A DNA stretch of 64,000 bases from Pseudomonas sp. MRSN 12121. GTDB taxonomy: Bacteria; Pseudomonadota; Gammaproteobacteria; Pseudomonadales; Pseudomonadaceae. The DNA is taken from assembly GCF_000931465.1 (NCBI RefSeq), contig NZ_CP010892.1:5479388-5543387 (forward strand), given 5' to 3'. A program made the position numbers and the translations under genes. Below the pieces are notes generated by a model. That model was not told the origin of the DNA and searched no databases. It saw only the letters and a list, made by a program, of their open reading frames with translations. Shown here in pieces: positions 32,635 through 41,351 of the stretch (the stretch's first letter is position 1; each line of letters begins with the position of its first letter).

Positions 32635-33354
32635 ATGATGCACTGGCATATCGTGTGTGACTTCGACGGGACCATCTCCCGCACCGACGTGATCGATAAC
32701 GTCCTTCAACGCTTCGCCGACCCGAGCTGGGAAGACATCGAGCAGCAATGGCTGGACGGCCATATCGGCTCCCGGGAATGCCTCAGCCGCCAGCTGGCGC
32801 TGGTCAAGGCTTCGCCGGCCGAACTGCTGGCCTACTTCGACAGCGTCGAGATCGATCCGGACTTCCCCGACTTCGTCGACCACGTGATCGGCCTGGGCGC
32901 GTCCCTGGAAGTGGTCAGCGACGGCATCGAGCAAGGCATCGCGCGGATCCTCGCGCGCCACTACGTGAGCCTGCTGCCGATCCTCGCCAACCGCCTGCGC
33001 CAGGTCGACCAGAACAGCTGGCGCATCGACTTCCCATACGCCAGCGACGCCTGCCGCGCCGCCTCGGGCAACTGCAAGTGCAAGTCCACGCCCAAGGGCA
33101 AGCGGGTGCTGGTGATCGGCGACGGCCAGTCCGACATGTGCGTGGCCGCCAGCGCCGACTTCGTCTTCGCCAAGGGCCGCCTGGCCGAATACTGCCAGCG
33201 CCACGGCATCGCCCACGCGGCCTTCGATTCCTTCGCCGAACTGCCGGCCCTGCTGGCCCTTCTGCCTAACGACGCGGCCAACGCCGGCGTGTTCGCCGCC
33301 GACGCCACCTCCGAACATTCCGTACACACCCAGGAACTCTTTCACCATGTCTGA
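32635..33354 (+). CDS. HAD-IB family phosphatase (MtnX-like)
   Basis: This 239-residue phosphatase has the HAD motif I VCDFDGTIS with nucleophile Asp9 and Asp11, and motif IV VIGDGQSDMCVAA. Between them is a SerB/MtnX-like cap, and a CRAASGNCKCKS segment stands near the core. The family takes phosphate off small phosphorylated metabolites such as phosphoserine or methylthio-sugars. The cysteine-rich CKCK patch also occurs in other MtnX-like proteins. It is first in a six-gene operon and overlaps the next gene by eight bases. No methionine-salvage gene is adjacent, so an MtnX role is not supported. Confidence 0.85.
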   Translation: MMHWHIVCDFDGTISRTDVIDNVLQRFADPSWEDIEQQWLDGHIGSRECLSRQLALVKASPAELLAYFDSVEIDPDFPDFVDHVIGLGASLEVVSDGIEQGIARILARHYVSLLPILANRLRQVDQNSWRIDFPYASDACRAASGNCKCKSTPKGKRVLVIGDGQSDMCVAASADFVFAKGRLAEYCQRHGIAHAAFDSFAELPALLALLPNDAANAGVFAADATSEHSVHTQELFHHV

Positions 33355-34741
33355 CATTCGTATCGCTACCCCGGAAGACCAGGTACTGCTGGAAAAAGAA
33401 GCCAAGTACTGCTCCTACGGCGACACCGTCCACTACATCGAACCGCCACGGATCTTCAGCCGCTGCGAAGGCTCCTACGTCTGGGACACCGAAGACCAGG
33501 CCTACCTCGACCTGCAGATGTGGTACTCGGCGGTGAACTTCGGCTACGCCAACCCGCGCCTGAACAACGCCCTGAAACAGCAGATCGACACCCTGCCGCA
33601 GATCGCCAGCCAGTACCTGCACAAGGGCAAGATCGAGCTCTCGGAAATGATCGCGGTCGACGCCAAGAAGAAGTTCGGCCTCGACGGCCGCGTGCACTTC
33701 AACGTCGGCGGCTCGCAGTCCATCGAGGACTCGCTGAAAGTGGTACGCAACGCCAGCCACGGCAAGAGCCTGATGTTCGCCTTCGAGGGCGGCTACCACG
33801 GCCGTACCCTGGGCGCCTCGTCGATCACCTCCAGCTACCGCTACCGTCGCCGCTACGGCCACTTCGGCGAGCGCGCGCAGTTCATCCCGTTCCCCTACCA
33901 CTTCCGCGGCCCCAAGGGCATGACCAAGGAAGAGTACGGCAGCCACTGCGTGCAGCAGTTCGCCCGGCTGTTCGAGACCGAGTACAACGGCGTGTGGGAC
34001 CCGAAGGTCGGCGCCAGCGAATACGCGGCGTTCTACGTCGAGCCGATCCAGGGCACCGGCGGCTACGTGATCCCGCCGATGAACTTCTACAGCGAGCTCA
34101 AGCATGTGCTCGACCAGCACGGCATCCTGATGGTGGTCGACGAAATCCAGATGGGCTTCTACCGCACCGGCAAGCTGTGGTCGATCGAGCACTTCGACGT
34201 CAAACCCGACGTGATCGTCTTCGGCAAGGCCCTGACTAACGGCCTCAACCCGCTGGGCGGCATCTGGGCCCGCGAAGAGCTGATCAACCCCAAGGTGTTC
34301 CCGCCAGGCTCGACCCACTCCACCTTCGCCTCCAACCCGCTGGGCACCGCGGTGGGCCTGGAGATGTTCAAGATGACCAGCGAGATCGACTACGGCGCGA
34401 TGGTCATGGAGAAGGGCAAGTACTTCCTGTCCGGCTTGCAGGACCTGCAGAAACGCTACCCGATCATCGGCGACGTCGACGGCCTGGGCCTGGCCCTGCG
34501 CTGCGAGATCTGCGCCCCCGACGGCTTCACCCCGGACAAGGCGACCCTGGACTACATGGTCGAGGAAGGCATGAAGGGCGACATCGAGATCGACGGCCGG
34601 CGCCTGGGGCTGATCCTCGATGTGGGCGGCTACTACAAGAACGTCATCACCCTGGCCCCGTCGCTGGAAATCAGCTACGCGGAGATCGACCTTGGCATCG
34701 CCCTGCTCGACCGCCTGTTGGACCGGGCCATGAAGCGATGA
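33347..34741 (+). CDS. Class III PLP-dependent aminotransferase
   Basis: This 464-residue fold-type I enzyme has the PLP lysine Lys294 in VIVFGKALTNGLNPLGG and Asp265 in VVDEIQMGFYRTG, which contacts the pyridine nitrogen. It also has GSQSIEDSLKVVR for the cofactor phosphate and a HSTFASNPLGTAVGLE segment. Class III members act on omega-amino groups of diamines, beta-alanine or ornithine, and some are phospho-lyases. Together with the adjacent phosphatase and the arginase-fold gene 4 kb away, this hints at an amine pathway. The exact reaction is unknown. Confidence 0.9.
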   Translation: MSDIRIATPEDQVLLEKEAKYCSYGDTVHYIEPPRIFSRCEGSYVWDTEDQAYLDLQMWYSAVNFGYANPRLNNALKQQIDTLPQIASQYLHKGKIELSEMIAVDAKKKFGLDGRVHFNVGGSQSIEDSLKVVRNASHGKSLMFAFEGGYHGRTLGASSITSSYRYRRRYGHFGERAQFIPFPYHFRGPKGMTKEEYGSHCVQQFARLFETEYNGVWDPKVGASEYAAFYVEPIQGTGGYVIPPMNFYSELKHVLDQHGILMVVDEIQMGFYRTGKLWSIEHFDVKPDVIVFGKALTNGLNPLGGIWAREELINPKVFPPGSTHSTFASNPLGTAVGLEMFKMTSEIDYGAMVMEKGKYFLSGLQDLQKRYPIIGDVDGLGLALRCEICAPDGFTPDKATLDYMVEEGMKGDIEIDGRRLGLILDVGGYYKNVITLAPSLEISYAEIDLGIALLDRLLDRAMKR

Positions 34742-35604
34742 GTGCGGCCGAGATCGATCTGGGCGAAGGCGATGCCGGCTTCGTCCTCGGCGACGGCCAG
34801 GTCGCGGTGTTGCTGATCCACGGCCTCACCGGCACCCCGACCGAGTTGCGGCGGGTGGCCACCGGCCTCGCCGCGGCGGGGTGCACGGTCTACGTGCCGA
34901 CCCTGGCCGGGCATTGCGGCAACAACGCCGACCTGCAGGCCACCGGCTGGCAAGACTGGTACGAGGGCGTGCGCCGGACGTTCGCCGGCATCCGTCGCCG
35001 GCACCGCCAGGTGTTCGTCGGCGGCCTGTCCATGGGGGCCGTGATGTCCATGTACCTGGCCTCGGAGCACCCGGGCCAGGTCAGCGGCCTGCTGATGTAC
35101 TCGACCACGCTCAAGTACGACGGCTGGAGCATCAACAAGCTGGCGTTCCTCACGCCGTTGCTGATGAAGATCCCGTTCGGCGTGCACATCTGCAGCTTCG
35201 AGGAGAAGCCGCCGTACGGCATCAAGAACCCGCGCCTGCGGGCGGTGGTCGAGCGGCAGATGAAGGCCGGCGAAAGCAGCAGTGCCGGCCTGCTGACCAT
35301 GGAAGGGGTGACCGTGCGCGAGTTGCACCGGATGAACGCGGTGGTGAAGAAACGCATGCCGTCGATCACCACCCCGGCGCTGGTGCTGCACTCCATCGAG
35401 GACGACATCACCAGCCGCTGGAACGCCGACTACGTCGAACGCAAGCTCGGCGGCCCGGTGGTCAAGGTGCTGCTCGACAACTGCTACCACATGATCACCG
35501 TCGACCTGCAGTACCGCCGGGTGGTGGAGTTGAGCGTGGACTTCATCGAACGCCAGACAGCCCCACAGCCCGCGGTATACGGCAACCAGCTGCAACTCGC
35601 CTGA
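34738..35604 (+). CDS. Alpha/beta hydrolase (carboxylesterase-like)
   Basis: This 288-residue protein has the oxyanion-hole HG (28-29, LLIHGLTGTP), nucleophile Ser98 in GGLSMG, and the acid and His residues in LVLHSIEDD and NCYHMITVD. It resembles monoacylglycerol lipases and short carboxylesterases (YvaK/Est30 type). It has no signal peptide, so it acts in the cytoplasm. It overlaps the aminotransferase by four bases, and the next gene starts 14 bases after its stop. In this operon it may act as an acyl- or amide-hydrolase or as a transferase. Confidence 0.9.
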   Translation: MSAAEIDLGEGDAGFVLGDGQVAVLLIHGLTGTPTELRRVATGLAAAGCTVYVPTLAGHCGNNADLQATGWQDWYEGVRRTFAGIRRRHRQVFVGGLSMGAVMSMYLASEHPGQVSGLLMYSTTLKYDGWSINKLAFLTPLLMKIPFGVHICSFEEKPPYGIKNPRLRAVVERQMKAGESSSAGLLTMEGVTVRELHRMNAVVKKRMPSITTPALVLHSIEDDITSRWNADYVERKLGGPVVKVLLDNCYHMITVDLQYRRVVELSVDFIERQTAPQPAVYGNQLQLA

Positions 35605-35618
35605 CTCAAGGACCGGAC

Positions 35619-36746
35619 GTGATCACCAGCCAAGCCTTTTCGAGCATCCGGGCCATCGACCGCAGCGCCTGGAACGACTGTTTTCCCGGGGCGCTGGAAG
35701 ATTGGGATTATTACCGGGCGGTCGAGGACGCCGGCATCGAGGACTTCAGCTGGCGCTACCTGGCGGTGTTCGAGGATGCGCGGCTGGTGGCGGTCGCCCC
35801 GGCCTTCACCACGTACTACCGCCTGGACACCACGGTTTCAGGACCGGCCAAACGCCTGACCGAGCGCCTGCAACGCTGGTGGCCCGGGCTGCTGCAACTG
35901 CGCCTGTACGCCCTGGGCTCGCCGGTGGCCGAACAGTGCCATGCCGGCACCGCCAGCCATATCCCCGCCGTTCGCCGCCAGGCCCTGCTGGAGCAGTTGC
36001 TGCACCTGGCCCGGCGCGATGCCGACGCCCAGGGCATCGGCCTGCTGGCGGTCAAGGACGCCGCCAGCCACGACCGGCAGTGGACCGCCAGCTGCCGGAC
36101 GTTCGGCCTGCACAGCATGCCCAGCCTGCCCAGCGCCCTGCTGCCGATCCCCTTCGCCTCGCTCGACGCCTACCTGGGCACGCTGGGCAAATCCACGCGC
36201 AAGGGCCTGCGCCGCACGTTGCGCGGACCCGGGCCGCGGATCGAATGGCGGCACAACGTCGACGACGTCCTGCCCGACATCAGCCGCCTGTACGAAGCCA
36301 CGCTGCAACGCAGCGACCTGCAATTCGAACGCTTACCCGCCAGCTACTTCACCGGTATCCTCCAGCAGTTGCCGGAGCGTGCCGCCTGTGTGCTGTACTG
36401 GGTCGGCGAGCAACTGGTGGCCTTCAACCTGGTGCTGCTCGACGAGCACCGGCTGATCGACAAATTCTTTGCCCATGACCTGGAGGCCAGCCGTGAGCAC
36501 AACCTGTATCTGCGCAGCTGGATGGCCAATGTCGACTACTGTATCGAGCAGCGGATCGCGCTGTACGAATGCGGGCAGGCCGGCTATGCCAGCAAGCTGC
36601 GCCTGGGGTGCCGCTTCACTGGCAACAGCCTGTTCTTCCAGCATCGCAATCCGCTGCTCGACACCCTGCTCAAAGGGTTGAAACATGTTCTCCGGCCGGA
36701 TCGCTCCGACCCCGCCATGGCCGCTGCACTAAGCGAAAGTTCATGA
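35619..36746 (+). CDS. FemAB/GNAT-like acyltransferase
   Basis: This 375-residue protein has the double-GNAT layout of the COG3146 / BioF2-like family. The N-terminal lobe begins WNDCFPGALEDWDYYRAVED, and the C-terminal lobe contains LVAFNLVLLDEHRLIDKFFAHD and YECGQAGYASKLRLGCRF. Known relatives transfer aminoacyl or acyl groups to peptidoglycan precursors or lipids, so an N-acylation step is plausible here. A GTG start at 35619 with AAGGA seven bases before it is chosen. Its stop overlaps the sensor kinase start by four bases. Confidence 0.8.
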   Translation: MITSQAFSSIRAIDRSAWNDCFPGALEDWDYYRAVEDAGIEDFSWRYLAVFEDARLVAVAPAFTTYYRLDTTVSGPAKRLTERLQRWWPGLLQLRLYALGSPVAEQCHAGTASHIPAVRRQALLEQLLHLARRDADAQGIGLLAVKDAASHDRQWTASCRTFGLHSMPSLPSALLPIPFASLDAYLGTLGKSTRKGLRRTLRGPGPRIEWRHNVDDVLPDISRLYEATLQRSDLQFERLPASYFTGILQQLPERAACVLYWVGEQLVAFNLVLLDEHRLIDKFFAHDLEASREHNLYLRSWMANVDYCIEQRIALYECGQAGYASKLRLGCRFTGNSLFFQHRNPLLDTLLKGLKHVLRPDRSDPAMAAALSESS

Positions 36747-38533
36747 CCAGAAAAGACCGACGCGCTCCCCGCCCCTTCGCCATCTCCCGCTGGAGCCTGC
36801 AGCGCAAGCTGGTCCTGGCGTTCTGGATGGTCAGCGTGATTCCCACCATGATCGCCGCGGAACTGGCGGCCACCACCCTGTCGCAGATCTTCGACAGCAA
36901 CGTGCGGGTCTGGCTGCAGGAATCGACCAAGATCGTCGAGGACGAAATCACCGAGACCCTGCGCGACAACGCCCGTATCGCCCAGCTGTTCCTGCGCTAT
37001 GCCCGGCCGCCCACCGACCGCGCCGCGGCCCGGCACGACAAGCTGACCGCCGACATCGCCGACTCCATGGGCATCGACGTGGTGGCGCTGATCCGCAAGC
37101 GCGACCACCAGGTGGTGTTCAGCACCGCCGCCGACGATATCGTCGGGCAGATCAGCCTGGCCCCCAACGCCGTGCTGCAAACCCTGCAAATCGGCGGTGT
37201 GGCCACCGGCGCGGTGGTCTCGACCTTCCAGACCAGCCTCGACGGCATCGACTATCAGCTGCTGATCGCCACCTACCTGGACGCCAGCTTTCTCACCAGC
37301 GTGGCCGACGTGCATTCCCTCGACCTGCGCCTGTACCTGGCCAAGGCCAACGACTTCGCGGAGATCTTCGCCACCCAGCGCTTCGAGGACCACCCGAGCC
37401 AGGTGCCGGAGAAAATCGAAAGCATCCTGCGCGACACCCGCCAGCCCACGGAGCAATTCACCAGCCGCTACAGCGGGCTGTACCGGCCGATCTTCAACGA
37501 CAGCGGCGACCTGGTGGGGGTGATTTTCAGCGGCCTGCTGCGCCACAGCAGCCTGATGGGGCTGGTCAACCAGAGCAACCTGTTCATCCTGATCTTCCTG
37601 CTCAGCTCCGCCGCCTCGCTGGCCGTCGGCTGGCTGGTCTCGCAACGCCTGACCCTGCCGCTGCGCGGCCTCTCCAAGGGGGTCCGGGCGGTGACCGCCG
37701 GGGACTACCGGCAGCGGGTGCCGGTGATCGGCAGCGACGAGCTGGCGGAACTGAGCAGCACCTTCAACCACATGAGCGAACGCCTGGGCGAATTGCAGCA
37801 CCTGGAAGCTCAGTTGCGCCGGCGCGACCGCCTGCACGCCCTGGGCGAGGTGGCCATGGGCCTGGCCCACGAGATCCGCAATCCGCTGGGCATCATCAAG
37901 ACCGCCACGCAATTGTTGCACCGTCGGGCGAACCTGCCCGAGGGCGACAAGCGCCACCTGGAATACGTGATCAGCGAAGTCAGCCGGATCAACGACCTGA
38001 TCACCGACTTCCTCGACTTCGCCAAGCCCAGCGCACCGATCCGCGCGACCCTGGCGGCGCGGCCGCTGGTGGAGGAACTGATCGGCTTCTGCGAGCCGGA
38101 ACTGGCCAGCCACAAGATCGATGCGCAGATCGACGACCAGGCGCCGGGCGCAACCCTCTACGCCGATTCGCGCCAGCTCAAGCAGGCCTGCCTGAACCTG
38201 ATCCTCAACGCCATCGACGCGATGCCGGTGGGCGGCCGCCTGACCCTGGGCATCGCCCAGGACGCCGAGCACACCATCCTGCGCGTCAGCGACACCGGCC
38301 AGGGCATCGAGCCGGACATGCTCGAACGCATCTTCACCCCCTTCGTCACCACCAAGGCCTCGGGCACCGGGCTGGGCCTGGCCAAGGTGTTCTCGATCAT
38401 GGAAAACCACGACGGGCACATCGAATGCAGCAGCGAAATAGATGCCGGCGCCACCTTCAGCCTGTACATTCCGGCCAAGGGCGAGGATGACGAAGACGAT
38501 GAAGACGAAGACGAGCAAAAGGCACAGCCATGA
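36743..38533 (+). CDS. Sensor histidine kinase of the six-gene operon (NtrB-like)
   Basis: This 596-residue membrane kinase has a helix at about 25-50, a large periplasmic sensor (about 50-275; dCache-like), a second helix (near 275-295) and a HAMP domain (LTLPLRGLSKGVRAV). HisKA has His376 in LAHEIRNPLGIIKTA, and the HATPase domain carries NLILNAIDAM and TTKASGTGLGLAK. The C-terminus is an Asp/Glu tail (GEDDEDDEDEDEQKAQP), which is unusual for the family. The start overlaps the acyltransferase stop and the end overlaps the regulator gene. Pairing with that regulator is almost certain; the signal is unknown. Confidence 0.9.
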   Translation: MTRKDRRAPRPFAISRWSLQRKLVLAFWMVSVIPTMIAAELAATTLSQIFDSNVRVWLQESTKIVEDEITETLRDNARIAQLFLRYARPPTDRAAARHDKLTADIADSMGIDVVALIRKRDHQVVFSTAADDIVGQISLAPNAVLQTLQIGGVATGAVVSTFQTSLDGIDYQLLIATYLDASFLTSVADVHSLDLRLYLAKANDFAEIFATQRFEDHPSQVPEKIESILRDTRQPTEQFTSRYSGLYRPIFNDSGDLVGVIFSGLLRHSSLMGLVNQSNLFILIFLLSSAASLAVGWLVSQRLTLPLRGLSKGVRAVTAGDYRQRVPVIGSDELAELSSTFNHMSERLGELQHLEAQLRRRDRLHALGEVAMGLAHEIRNPLGIIKTATQLLHRRANLPEGDKRHLEYVISEVSRINDLITDFLDFAKPSAPIRATLAARPLVEELIGFCEPELASHKIDAQIDDQAPGATLYADSRQLKQACLNLILNAIDAMPVGGRLTLGIAQDAEHTILRVSDTGQGIEPDMLERIFTPFVTTKASGTGLGLAKVFSIMENHDGHIECSSEIDAGATFSLYIPAKGEDDEDDEDEDEQKAQP

Positions 38534-39927
38534 CGCATAACCTGCTGGTGGTCGACGACGAGCCCAAACTCTGCGACCTGCTGGCCTCGGCGCTGAGCCA
38601 GGATGGCATCCAGGTGTTCACCGCCGGCAATGGCCTGCATGCGCTCAAGGTGCTGGAGCAGGAAGAGATCGACCTGGTGATCAGCGACTGGCGCATGCCC
38701 GGCATGGACGGCCCGCAACTGCTGGCCGAGATCAAGCAGCGCTACCCGCAGGTCCCGGTGATCGTCATGACCGCCTACAGCACAGTGAAAAACGCCGTGC
38801 AGTCGATGCGCAACGGCGCCTACGACTACATCGCCAAGCCCTTCGACATCGACGAGCTGGACATCACCGTCAGCAAGGCCCTGCAGTTTCGCGACATCCT
38901 CAAGGACAACCAGCGCATGCGCGCCGAGCTCGACGAGCAGCGGCAGATCGACAGCCTGGTCGGCGACAGCCCGGCCTTCCGCACAGTGCTGCAGGCGGTG
39001 GACTCGGTGCGCGAAAGCAACGCCACCATCCTGCTGACCGGCGAAAGCGGCACCGGCAAGGAAATGGTCGCCCGGGCCATCCACCTGCACGGCAACCGCG
39101 CCAACAAGCCCTTTGTCGCGGTCAATTGCGCGGCGATTCCCGAAGGCCTGCTGGAGAGCGAGATGTTCGGCCACCGCAAGGGCGCCTTCACCGGCGCCGT
39201 GGCGGACCGGATCGGGCGCTTCCAGCAGGCGGACAAGGGCACGCTGTTTCTCGACGAGGTCGGCGACATGCCGCTGGCCCTGCAGGCCAAGATCCTGCGC
39301 GCCCTGCAGGAGCGGGTGATCGAGCCGGTGGGCGACCCGCGCGAACGCAAGGTCGATGTGCGGGTGATCGCCGCCACCAACAAGAACCTGTTGGAAGCGG
39401 TGGCCAACAAGGAATTTCGCGAAGACCTGTACTACCGCCTGAACGTCTTTCCGATCCCCCTGCCCGCCCTGCGCGAACGGGTCGAGGACATCGCGCCGCT
39501 GGCCCGGCATTTTGCCCACACCCTGGGCGCCACCGCCGGCAAGCGCATCACCGGCTTCAGCCCGCAGGCCTTGCAGGCCATGGCCCAATACGCGTGGCCG
39601 GGAAACATCCGCGAACTGCAGAACTGCGTGGAGCGGGCGACCATCGTCGCCGCGGGGTCGGTCATCGAGGAGGGCGACCTGCCGGGTTACCTGTTCAGCG
39701 GACACGCCGCCGACACCGGCACCCGCGCCCTGCCGGGCGACAGCCTCGAGGTGCCCGGCGACCTGGACGCGGCCCTGGCCGAAGTGGAAAAAGCCTACAT
39801 CCTCGCCGCCCTGCAACAGAGCAACGGCGTACAGGCCGCCGCCGCGCAACTGATCGGCATTTCCGAACGCAGCTTCTGGTACCGCCTGAAAAAGCTCGGG
39901 ATCCAGGTCGACAAGATCGTGCGCTGA
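38530..39927 (+). CDS. NtrC-family response regulator of the six-gene operon
   Basis: This 465-residue sigma-54 activator has a receiver with Asp53 (VISDWRMPGMDG), an AAA+ domain with Walker A GESGTGKE, an intact GAFTGA loop (GHRKGAFTGAVADRIG) and Walker B GTLFLDEVGDM. A Fis-type helix-turn-helix ends the protein (NGVQAAAAQLIGISERSFWYRLKKLG). It is the last gene of the operon and overlaps the kinase by four bases. It is the obvious candidate to bind the palindromes at 32478-32504 and to activate the operon's own promoter. Confidence 0.92.
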   Translation: MTHNLLVVDDEPKLCDLLASALSQDGIQVFTAGNGLHALKVLEQEEIDLVISDWRMPGMDGPQLLAEIKQRYPQVPVIVMTAYSTVKNAVQSMRNGAYDYIAKPFDIDELDITVSKALQFRDILKDNQRMRAELDEQRQIDSLVGDSPAFRTVLQAVDSVRESNATILLTGESGTGKEMVARAIHLHGNRANKPFVAVNCAAIPEGLLESEMFGHRKGAFTGAVADRIGRFQQADKGTLFLDEVGDMPLALQAKILRALQERVIEPVGDPRERKVDVRVIAATNKNLLEAVANKEFREDLYYRLNVFPIPLPALRERVEDIAPLARHFAHTLGATAGKRITGFSPQALQAMAQYAWPGNIRELQNCVERATIVAAGSVIEEGDLPGYLFSGHAADTGTRALPGDSLEVPGDLDAALAEVEKAYILAALQQSNGVQAAAAQLIGISERSFWYRLKKLGIQVDKIVR

Positions 39928-39982
39928 CCCGCCAGGGCCTGGTGCTCGCGGGGGGGCTATTTCAGACACACCGCGTAGCCTT

Positions 39983-40008
39983 CATCGCGGGCAAGCCTGG
40001 CTCCTACA
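39983..40008. repeat. Single REP unit (TGTAGGAGCGA family)
   Basis: CATCGCGGGCAAGCCTGGCT followed by CCTACA is one unit of the common REP type, in the gap after the sigma-54 regulator gene. Confidence 0.7.
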
Positions 40009-40070
40009 AAAGCCAAGCCCACCACAGCCCCGTAGAAACCGGGCCCGCCACAGGCTTGCAGGAGACAGGG

Positions 40071-41105
40071 TCAGAGCAGGTTCGGCGCGCGCTGCGGATC
40101 GATCTGTGCCCAATGCGAAGTGTCTTCGCGGTGGCGTTGCAGGTAGGGCAGCACCGCCGCCAGCAGTGGCGCCTTGAAGGCTTCCTGGAAGCGATGGGCC
40201 AGGCCGGGGATCAGCTTCAGCTGGCTGCCCTGGATATGCGCCGCCAGGTGCACGCCATGCATCACCGGCAACAACGGATCGGCGGTGCCGTGCACCACCA
40301 GGGTCGGCACCCGCAACTGGTTGAGCAGGGCCACACGGCTCGGCTCGGCGAGGATCGCCATGATCTGCCGCTTCACCCCTTCCGGATTGAAGGCCCGGTC
40401 ATAGGCCACCGCCGCCTGGTGCAACAGCGCCTGGCGATCGTCGGTGACCTGCGGGCTGCCCAGCGCGGCCAGCAGGTCGGCCTGCTGCTCCAGCGCCACT
40501 TCGCGATTCGGCGCGCTGCGCCGCGACAACAGCTGCACCAGCGCGGCGTTGGGCGCCGGCAGGCCTTCGGCCCCGGAGCTGGTCATGATCAGCGTGAGGC
40601 TCTCGACCCGTTGCGGCGCCATGGCCGCCAGGTGCTGGGCGATCATGCCGCCCATGCTCGCGCCGAGCACATGGAACTGCTCGACCTGCAGGGCATTCAT
40701 CAGGCCCAGGGCATCGTCGGCCATGTCGGTCAGGCTATAGGGCGCGGCCACCGGCAGGCCGAGCTTGTAGCGCAGCACCTCGAACGTCAGGTTGGCGCTG
40801 GCCGGCGCCTGGCGCCAGGTCGACAGGCCGACGTCGCGATTGTCGTAGCGGATCACCCGAAAGCCCTGCTGGCACAGGGCGACGACCACTTCGTCGGGCC
40901 AGTGGATCAACTGCCCGCCCAGGCCCATCACCAGCAGCAGGGCCGGATCGGAGGCGCGGCCGATGCTCTGGTAGGCCAGGCTGACCTGCTCCAGCTCGAC
41001 CCGTTGGGTCGGTACGTTGACATCGCAGCGTGACGCCGCCAGAGACGGCAAGCCGCACATGAGTGCGGCCAGGAAAACGGTGATGGAAAAAAAACGTGCC
41101 CACAT
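40071..41105 (-). CDS. Exported alpha/beta-fold hydrolase
   Basis: This 344-residue protein has a probable signal peptide (1-24, ending LAA) and an alpha/beta-hydrolase domain with nucleophile Ser150 in LGASMGG, an oxyanion loop LLLVMGLGGQLIHWP, the acid in HGTADPLLP and His in IPGLAHRF. It is related to haloperoxidase-like and TAP-type hydrolases. The signal peptide suggests action in the periplasm. The downstream region is a REP and no operon partner is seen. The substrate is unknown. Confidence 0.85.
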   Translation of the reverse strand: MWARFFSITVFLAALMCGLPSLAASRCDVNVPTQRVELEQVSLAYQSIGRASDPALLLVMGLGGQLIHWPDEVVVALCQQGFRVIRYDNRDVGLSTWRQAPASANLTFEVLRYKLGLPVAAPYSLTDMADDALGLMNALQVEQFHVLGASMGGMIAQHLAAMAPQRVESLTLIMTSSGAEGLPAPNAALVQLLSRRSAPNREVALEQQADLLAALGSPQVTDDRQALLHQAAVAYDRAFNPEGVKRQIMAILAEPSRVALLNQLRVPTLVVHGTADPLLPVMHGVHLAAHIQGSQLKLIPGLAHRFQEAFKAPLLAAVLPYLQRHREDTSHWAQIDPQRAPNLL

Positions 41106-41232
41106 GGAAAAACACCAAAACGCAGAACCCCAGTAGAGCGCGAGTCTGATGAACTTTGAGCGAGCGCGCTGCCACAGTTGCGTGACAGTTTGATGAAGAT
41201 TGCCAAATGGTCGTTTTCGACGTGACTTTTGA

Positions 41233-41332
41233 AGGAGCGCAGCGTACGCGCGATGAACCCACAGACACCGCGGCTATACAGAAGCACCGCGTTATCGTTG
41301 GCGAGCATTGCGCGCAAGCTGCGCTCCTACAA
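41233..41332. repeat. REPIN-like element (divergent TAGGAGCGA family) between the hydrolase and metE
   Basis: GGAGCGCAGCGTACGCGCGATGA at the left and TGCGCGCAAGCTGCGCTCCTAC at the right are inverted copies whose arms GGAGCGCAG/CTGCGCTCC pair. They are a variant of the common REP sequence. Confidence 0.65.
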
Positions 41333-41351
41333 AGGTTGGGGGTTGCCGGGC

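Noticed and set aside
32635..33354. Calling the HAD phosphatase MtnX and the operon methionine salvage.
   Set aside because: No other methionine-salvage gene (mtnA, B, C, D, K) is nearby and the partner enzymes do not fit that pathway.
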